From: Smallanthus sonchifolius
Lineage: Eukaryota; Streptophyta; Magnoliopsida; Asterales; Asteraceae
Assembly (NCBI GenBank): GCA_023525975.1
Contig: CM042030.1
Span: 26,964,350-27,028,349, forward strand
Reading direction: 5' to 3'
Length of the DNA: 64,000 nt
Part shown: piece by piece, positions 57,227 through 64,000 of the stretch
How positions within the stretch are numbered: the first letter of the stretch is position 1
Layout: the number at the start of each line of letters is the position of its first letter
Notes under the pieces: model-generated
What the model was told of the DNA's origin: nothing
Seen by the model: the letters and a program-made list of their open reading frames with translations, nothing else
The model's database searches: none
Made by a program: the position numbers and the translations under genes

Positions 57227-59765
57227 TATAACATCCCAAAATCCATAAGCTAAGGGTTCGGGGTAGTGGATAACCGGATCCTCATTAAGTGTTGTGGTTA
57301 GTATGGACTTTCGCGTAGAACTCTATTTAACGAGAATAAGAGAGCCCGATTAGTCGTGTAATATAACTTTGAGATCGAAACGCACCAAGGGAAATTAGAG
57401 GGACCCGAAAAAAAGATCTAAAGGGTTTAAATGCCCCGTTATTGGAAAACCCTAGGTCATCGTGACCTAGGGTGTGCGCGACGGTAGAAGGGACGTGAGA
57501 GAGAGGAGGGCCAGACGAGGGCAGTTCGACGACGGGGATGTACCATCATCTTCTACACGCCGTTAAGGTAACCATCGATTCAATTATGCATGATAGTATA
57601 TTCGAGTTCTTGCGTAGATAGATAGGATTTCGGGTCGGTGGTCGGCTTTGTATGGATGACTGTGGTGTGTGTGTGGCGGAGGAAGACGGCAAGCGCGGGT
57701 CACGGTGGTGGCCGGTTTTGTGTGGCGGCAGATTGCCGAGAAAAGAGAAAGAGAGGACGTGGACGAAGAAATGACGAAGAGGTGGCGGTGTCGGCGTTAA
57801 CCGTGGTAATGCTCGGCGTTATGGAAGAACCCTAGGAGATGGCACGGCAAGCGTGCTCTGCTAAGGTTTTGCCTAACGAGGAAGGCGGTGGCACACGGTG
57901 GTGGCCGGTCCGCGGCACACGACGGTGCGCGAGGTAGAGACAAGGGACGGCAGCGTGGCCGATTAGGGATTTGCCCGACTAAGCTGGTGCATGGCTTTGT
58001 TTGCATGCATGCAAGGGTAACCCGACTCGAGTTCGAGCGATTGGTGATGTTAGGGTTTGCATGGCGTGATGAGGGTTTGCATGGTCACGTACGTGCATGC
58101 ACGAAACCCGGTTCGAGTATTCGGATTCCTAAATGGGTCAAGGAAGATCTGGTTCGAGTGCACATGTGAAACTAGGGTTTCATGAGGATGGATTGTCTCG
58201 CAGATGAGACTAATTTTCAGGATATTTATTATGCTATGTATTAGTCGACGTATCTTTAGAACGTATCTGATGATGTGATCATACGTTGGCAGGTTTGAAG
58301 TTCGAACAAGAGGACTAGTGGGCGAGGCTGGGATCTTCACAACTATGAGTTTCCAATTCCCCTCTTTTAAATGTTTTTAACGTTTTTGGGGCTATCTTAC
58401 ATACTTTCTATACATGTTTTATTGTATTAAATGGGTAAAGAACCTTGGAGTGTAACCCGATGTGTTTATGAATTTAAATAGTTAAATGTGGCGTTAAGGG
58501 ACTGTGTGTGTCCATTGGACGTGCGGGTTACAGGTGGGTATATGGTTACGGGTTGTATGGTGACCTAACAGGGGTGAGTCGGGATTATAGTTACGAGTCG
58601 TACGGGTACGACTAGGATATGTCACAAGGTGTGCGTGTACGAGGTATATGCTTAAACAATGGGATATAATATTTGTATGTGTGTTGCTATATTAGCAGTG
58701 TATTGTGTTATGAGTTAGTCGGGGTGAGTCAGGATATAAGCTACCCACTTATGAATGTGTGTAGAATACTTTGTCCTAGTGCTATGTGTGAAGTGCAGGT
58801 GTAGTTAACGAGTCATGTGCATACATTATGATGTTATGTGATTATACATGTGTTGTGTGCATTGTGTAGTTGTCCTTGTGACATGGCGGGCATTTTGTTT
58901 TCGTTACTGTCATTATGACACGGAAAACAAGAATATGGAGGACGAATTCCTTCGGGATGTCACCAAAGGTGACGATGTCCAACAAGACCTTGATGAGCCC
59001 GGGGTGTGTTGAACGCCCTGACGAGGGTGCAGTAATGAGGTATGTGTTTGTGTGCTTATGTAATTGTGATTAAATTTCATACAAGCGTTGAGTTATATTT
59101 ATTGTGCATGAGATACTAATAATGTGGTGAGTAGAGTTAGATTGACCGTTGTGTCAGGATTGTGATGTAGTGTTTATAACTGTTATGTTAGTTGATTTGT
59201 AAGAGCCTTGGTCAAGGCTGAGTAAGTTGATGTCTAGAGACTTGTTGTGTTAACCAAGTGTCGAGTTAATACATGTACTTGAGTATGACTTATTAGTGTA
59301 GTAAGTTCGACCTATGTCGATGACACTCCGGGATTATTATTATTATTGGATTAGTATTGGGTAATGAACTATTATGGGATATCGTGTGATAACATGGGTT
59401 ATCTATTTGTAAATGAATCGTGGACCTATTTTATAACTACCGTGGGTCCTGAGTAAAGTTTAAATAACTTTTGAGGCGAGTTGGCTTTTAATTAAACTAA
59501 ACTATAAGAACTCACTCAGCGTAGCTGATTTTGTGTCTACGATAGATTGTTTTGCAGGTATGCGTTGCGTAAACGTATCTCGACTTGGGAGCGGTGCTAC
59601 TCGAATTGGGGTGCAAGCATTCGTGAGGTAACTTAGTGACATTAAATAGTAATTAATTTTTTTTTGAAAGACTTCCGCTGTAGTTAATATATCTAAAATG
59701 AGTATTTTCAAGGGAGTAACCCGTTATGAGAACCAATTGTAGGGTGCCCGGTTTGGGGCCTTACA
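57227..59765 (+). repeat. G8 5' LTR (2539 bp)
   Basis: Starts TATAACATCCC (the expected TG is mutated to TA) and ends GGGGCCTTACA. It has a GC-rich leader-like part (57470-58150), a TGAGTT remnant in the donor position (58346-58351), AGAACTCACT (59507-59516) with hairpin CAGC-gta-GCTG (59517-59527), and an acceptor-like TTTTGCAG|GTA (59557). Confidence 0.85.
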
Positions 59766-59768
59766 AGT

Positions 59769-59780
59769 TGGTATCAGAGC
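59769..59780 (+). other. G8 primer binding site
   Basis: TGGTATCAGAGC three bases after the LTR, initiator tRNA-Met type. Confidence 0.95.
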
Positions 59781-59890
59781 CATGGTTTAAGAGAAAAGTG
59801 GTTTTTTCAAACAAATAAAATGCCTTAACTTAAACTGAAAATGGGACGAGGGTGAAACGAATGCCACCACGAGTAACTGCGAGCCAAGAG

Positions 59891-60334
59891 GTACGTCTTT
59901 TGAGTTAAACATTTATAATTAGAATATTAATCGTGTAGTGTAACACTACGTGGATTTGTGTGGTATCATTAAATGAGACCATGATGTGAGTTGAGTAATG
60001 TGGAGTAGAATTAATTCTAACTATGTGAGATAGTTTGGTGTGTCAATATGATTTAGTAATTTTGTGTGTAACCTTTGACAGTGTGAGATTGTGTTAAATA
60101 TGATGACTTGCTAGATTATTGTGTGATACTATATGAGTTGTGTGGGATGCATGTGCATCGGGGGTGTGTGAAAGATAGAAAGCTAATGTGAATATGATGG
60201 GGAAGGTTTAGAATCCGAGTAGTAATGTGGACCACCAAATTGCATTTGATCACCGTGATTTGGCAGTCTATGATTACTCTCATATTATGAATTTGACGCC
60301 CATAGTAATCACTCCAACGTTCTATGTTGTTCAG
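59891..60334 (+). promoter_or_regulatory. Possible leader intron between the G8 primer site and its ORF
   Basis: GCCAAGAG|GTACGTCTT (donor) and CTATGTTGTTCAG|GTACTG (acceptor at 60334) bound 444 nt. The mini-exon has ATGCCACCACGAGTAACTG. Splicing would join its ATG frame in phase with the downstream ORF start at 60341. Confidence 0.45.
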
Positions 60335-60340
60335 GTACTG

Positions 60341-60724
60341 ATGGCTAAGACAAAGCATACCAGATCTGTCAGACGGGGAGCTTCGACTGGGGGAGGAGCA
60401 GATCGTCAGCACAAACAGGCGGCTGTTGTAGACAAGAAGGATAGTGACATAGAAGTGGTGTTGGCGCTTCCCGCGTCAAGTTTGTCTAGGGCTGAGGATG
60501 GCAGCGTCCCGCGTGGTGCTGAGACCAGAGTAACAAGATGGAAAAAGAGGGTCGCGTCGGTAGTACGTGATTTCCCTCCAGGATGTGGACATGCATGGTT
60601 GAGAGATCAACCACTTATTACAGCTAAGGGAGCTGTATCTAGAGAGGAACCGGCTAATGATCCAGGATCCGATGAGGAGGAACCGGAGGAGGACACAACA
60701 GTTATACCTAATGTGGTCCCGTAG
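60341..60724 (+). CDS. G8 127-codon ORF with an H3-tail-like N-terminus; no gag motif
   Basis: I start it at the ATG right after the putative acceptor; the frame is open upstream to 60227. Residues 1-7 read MAKTKHT and 15-22 STGGGADR, recalling the histone H3 tail. Residues 71-83 (VASVVRDFPPGCG) recall a motif I associate with plant SUVH-type histone methyltransferases. The C-terminus (about 101-120) is strongly acidic. It has no zinc knuckle, protease or capsid signature. It sits where gag should be. Function unknown. Confidence 0.5.
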   Translation: MAKTKHTRSVRRGASTGGGADRQHKQAAVVDKKDSDIEVVLALPASSLSRAEDGSVPRGAETRVTRWKKRVASVVRDFPPGCGHAWLRDQPLITAKGAVSREEPANDPGSDEEEPEEDTTVIPNVVP

Positions 60725-63029
60725 TAATCTTGTGAGCAGTGTTGAGACGTTAGACTTCTAGATGACTTTTGGACGTGACGGTTGTTACGAGGGATTGTGG
60801 GGTGATTTAACATTTTGAGTGACTAGATGTTTACGTGGTATGATGTTTATTTCAGATATTGACTATTTGATTTTGACATTGAGTGCGAGTTATACCACGA
60901 GATGATTTGGGTATAATAAATGATAGTTGCAGGAGTGATATCTTGCTATGTGTAATTATGTGATTACCTTTGAACAACATGTGTTCACACCTAAATGTAA
61001 TCTTTAATGTGATGCTAGAGCTTGGTTGATTAGACTGTATGAGTAGACCAATGTAGACATGAGTTGTGATTAATTGTGTGTCTACGGTTTTAAGATAGTG
61101 TCGCCTATGTGTTATGCTAAGGTGATGTGTGGAGTGTAAGGGGGTGTGTTTAGCTTTACTATGATATTGAATGTCTATATATCTTAAGACATATATCTTC
61201 ACAAGGTAAATGTTTTTGTGCTTAGGGACATGAAAGTGTTTTGTGAATAAACTTGTATGTAGCTAATTGAGTTGCTTATGAGTATGAGTTATTTGTGTCA
61301 CGTACTTAATAGTCGTGGCGGGAGAACAAGCGTAAGCTTGATATTGTATCTGGCATTAGTCAGGTGGAAGGTCAAGTGTAAGCTTGATATGGTGTTGACA
61401 TTTGTCAACAGGTTATTGTGTGTGACGGAAGTCAGGCGGGAGATCGTGTTGCTTGTGTCTTCAGGCCAGATAACATGATATATTTGTGTGTCTACAAATG
61501 ATAAGGTCATATTGTATGCAAGTAGATTTACTCTGGTCTAGAAGTTGTGTGTGAATACACATGATGTGTTTAGAGTTTGGGGTTACTAGTACATGTGTAG
61601 ACCATTATGTATCCTATAGTTATGTGTGTCGGTGTGTGTCCTGTAGTGCACACTTAATCATATATAGGATGGGAGGTCAGTGTGCTCAAGTATAGTGTTT
61701 CTATCTTGACGTGGATACATCGAGGTAGTGCGAGAAGTTTTGACGTCTTCCTAGGCGGCCAGTGAGGTGCTCTTAACAGATGCCTACGCTTATATCTTGG
61801 GAAATCGGAGCACGAAACCAATGGACGGAGCCATGAGAGTAGATGATTAAATCATTTACATGGGCGCATGACCAAAGATGTTTAAGATGAGATCAAGGTG
61901 ATGACGCTGAAGATCTCAGCACAGAGTTAACGAGGTGACCAAGGACCTTCATGGAATACGTTTCATATGAAGAAATCAGTCGAGGTGAGACACCATATGA
62001 ATACGTTTCATATGAAGAAATCAGTCGAGGTGAGACACCACATGAATAGGGATGTTTTCCCTGAACGAGACGACGGATAACTGAGGCTTGTGAGCAGACG
62101 GACATCATGTTCGTACATGATACATGAGACGTGGTCGGTGATCGCATGGTTGTGTAGAACATTATTGTGAAAAGTAAAACTCAGGAGATGTACGTGAAGG
62201 ATTGCACATAAATGACTAGGAAGGAGATGCCTACGCTGGTAGATTTAAGGCTAGTTTAAAGCGAGCTCCTTGGAGCATCCTAGTGAAGAAAATGTTTGGA
62301 TGTTGGAACAGACATGGCAATGGTATGTGAGCATTGAGAAACAGCAGAGAGCTGATGAAGGTAACTCTAGTGTAGAGTATTATGAGCTTAGTTAATGGGC
62401 GTTTTGAACGCTTGAAAATGAGGTAATGGAGATGTTATGGTAGTGGAGTTTGGTGGGGACCAGTGTAGCTTGTACAAGCTCCTATAGATCATCGGAGAGG
62501 GACAAAGTGATACGGTTATGGGTAGAGCAGTGGGATGGAGTTGAGAAATCGTCGTAGGATGGCGATCAAGGTATGAGACGAAAGGTTGGACGACTTCACT
62601 TTGGAGGGGCGACGGATGAATCCATTCATGAAAAGGTGATAAGAATACATGGAGAGGTGACCGTCGGAATGACGAGATCATTACGGTTATACAGGAGACG
62701 AAGGCAATTGTGCCCGTGAGCTGGAATGAAATGTTACAAATTCTAGCAAGTGACGGATTAGCGAGAGTGGGAAGCGCAGCCGTTTGGCTAATGGCTGGAA
62801 AGATGGGGAATATGTAGGTGATCCTACAAGTCTGAAAGTTGAAAGCGGGCAAAGGAGAAGACTTACTTGAAAACCAAGGACGGTGATCGTGTCGAAGGGT
62901 GGTGATAACCATGACGCTTGCAAAAGTGAAAGCATGGCACGAGAGAGAAGTTTTGATACATAAGGTGCAACTAAAGGACGAGTTACGTTGGTTTGTGCCG
63001 ATGCAGGATTCGAGGACGAATCCTCTTTT
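60725..63029 (+). other. G8 internal region without recognised coding
   Basis: About 2.3 kb with no pol motif on either strand. It holds imperfect repeats around 61310-61480 (GTAAGCTTGATAT twice) and a perfect-looking 45-bp tandem repeat at 61954-62043. A 238-codon minus-strand frame (62388-63104) has no recognisable domain and crosses the LTR boundary, so it is unlikely to be real. Confidence 0.6.
61954..62043. repeat. 45-bp tandem duplication in G8
   Basis: GAATACGTTTCATATGAAG begins both units (61954 and 61999), and the rest of the unit is the same except near the end. Being 45 bp it keeps frame. Confidence 0.9.
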
Positions 63030-63043
63030 AAGGGGGGTAGACT
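63030..63043 (+). other. G8 polypurine tract
   Basis: AAGGGGGGTAGACT directly before the LTR start at 63044, preceded by GATTCGAGGACGAATCC. Confidence 0.85.
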
Positions 63044-64000
63044 TGTAACATCTCAAAAATCCAGAAGCTAAGGGTTTGGGGTAGTGGACAACCCGAATCC
63101 TCATTAAGTGTTGTGGTTAGTATGGACTTTCGCGTAGAACTTTATTTAAAAAAATAGGAGAGCCTGATTAGTCGCGTAATATAACTTTGAAATCGAAACG
63201 CACCAAGGGAAATTAGAGGGACCTGGATGAAAGATCTATAGGGTTTAAATGCCCCGTTATTGGAAAACCATAGGTCATCGTGACCTAGGGTGTGCGCGAG
63301 AGAAGAAGGGACGTGAGAGAGAGGAGGGCCGGACGAGGGCAGTTCAACAACTGGAATGCACCATCATCTTCTACACATCGTTAAGGTAACCATCGTTTCT
63401 CTTATGCATGCTAGTATATTCGAGTTCTTGCATAGATAGATAGGATTTCAGGTCGGTGGTCGGCTTTGCCATTGATGGCGGAACGCAGTAGGATGGCAAG
63501 GATGGATGACGGTGGTGTGTGTGTGGCGGAGGAAGACGGCAAGCGCGGGTCACAGTGGTACCCGGTTTTGGATCGCGACAGATTTTTAAGAAAATAGAAA
63601 GAGATGACGTGGATGGAGAAACGACGAAGAGGTGGCGGTGCCGGCGTTAACCATGGTAATGCTCGGCGACGGTTGTGGAAGAACCACCGGAGATGGCACG
63701 GCAAGCGCGCTCGGCTAAGGTTTTGCCAAACGAGGAAGGCGGTGGCATACGATGGTGGCCGGTCAGCGGCACACGACGGTAACGGGTGGCACGACGGTGC
63801 GCGAGGTAGAGACAAGGGACAGCAGCGTGGCCGATTAGGGATTTGCCCGACTAAGCTGGTGCACGGCTTTGTTTGCATGCATGCAAGGTAACCCGACTCG
63901 AGTTCGAGCGATTGGTGAAGTTAGGGTTTGCATGGCATGACGAGGGTTTGCAGGGTCATGTACGTGCATGCACGAAACCCGTTTTGAGTATTCGGATTCC
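63044..64000 (+). repeat. G8 3' LTR, truncated by the window end
   Basis: Starts TGTAACATCTC and matches the 5' LTR from 57227 with substitutions and insertions (for example extra sequence at about 63470-63500 and 63775-63800). Only the first 957 bases are seen. Confidence 0.9.

Larger units (their letters stand above)
57227..64000 (+). mobile_element. G8: LTR element without pol (non-autonomous), runs off the window
   Basis: The 5' LTR is 57227-59765, primer site 59769-59780, internal region about 3.3 kb, purine tract 63030-63043, and 3' LTR from 63044 to beyond the window. The ends and leader are of the G3/G6 gypsy type (TGTAACATCTC start, GGGGCCTTACA end), but no protease, RT or integrase motif is present. 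The two LTRs differ by several indels, so it is older than G3, G5 and G6. Confidence 0.85.

Noticed and set aside
57470..58170. GC-rich region with ORFs that might be a host gene
   Set aside because: The same sequence is repeated at about 63290-64000, in the 3' LTR of G8, so it is LTR sequence.
60852..61510. Minus-strand ORFs of 116 and 70 codons in G8
   Set aside because: No motif, low complexity and antisense to the element; no support.
62388..63104. 238-codon minus-strand ORF
   Set aside because: No recognisable domain, crosses the G8 purine tract and LTR boundary, and is low-complexity Ser/Pro/Thr; more likely chance.

Overview
The window is plant nuclear DNA from a repeat-dense intergenic region and holds no recognisable host gene. 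Every coding stretch with identifiable homology is gag, protease, integrase or reverse transcriptase of LTR retrotransposons: Ty3/gypsy chromovirus-type (Tekay/Del-like) and Ty1/copia Sirevirus-like. The family types, in particular a copia post-pol ORF of a kind I associate with Tanacetum-like daisies, suggest a eudicot and probably Asteraceae. That taxonomic call is inference. Element names used below: G1 to G8 are gypsy copies, C1 to C4 are copia copies.

Layout. 1-4176 is the 3' end of gypsy G1 (integrase tail plus a 3.1 kb LTR), which sits in minus-strand copia C1 (4177-about 9530). C1 in turn sits in plus-strand copia C2 (about 9530-12850), of which only the post-pol ORF and the start of the 3' LTR are seen. 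From about 12850 to 30227 lies a broken gypsy G2. Its pol is split by a solo LTR (15131-17482, TSD TTCAG) and its 3' LTR is split by gypsy G3 (19358-28128, TSD AATTA). 30228-30661 is part of a second copia LTR (C3). It abuts copia C4 (30662-30911 and 41128-42496), which is split by gypsy G5 (30912-41127, TSD CTGAT). C4 is then cut by the long LTR of gypsy G7 (42497-44091 and 53341-56463). Inside that LTR is G6 (44092-53335, TSD TAATA), the youngest-looking coding-competent element, with a 1490-codon gag-pol ORF. G8 (57227 to the window end) has LTRs and a 127-codon ORF but no pol.

Most striking is a shared architecture of the gypsy LTRs. In several families, reading along the element: a TATA box, then a tandem array of palindromic units, then a splice-donor-like GGTGAGTTC, then 0.4-0.9 kb, then an inverted copy of the donor motif fused to a small hairpin, then a TTTCAG-type acceptor-like site, then the LTR end. 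The bases flanking the donor differ between families yet stay complementary to the distal copy, which looks like covariation. A second possible GT-AG intron lies between the primer binding site and gag. One palindromic module is shared between a gypsy LTR and copia LTRs. Together these suggest a structured, spliced leader that recurs across families; this was read by eye and needs RNA evidence.

Insertion order, inferred from nesting: the copia elements and G2 are oldest, G1, G7, G8 and the solo LTR intermediate, then G3 (LTRs differ by roughly 1.5-2 %), G6 (under 1 %) and G5 (about three substitutions, so very recent although its pol is dead).
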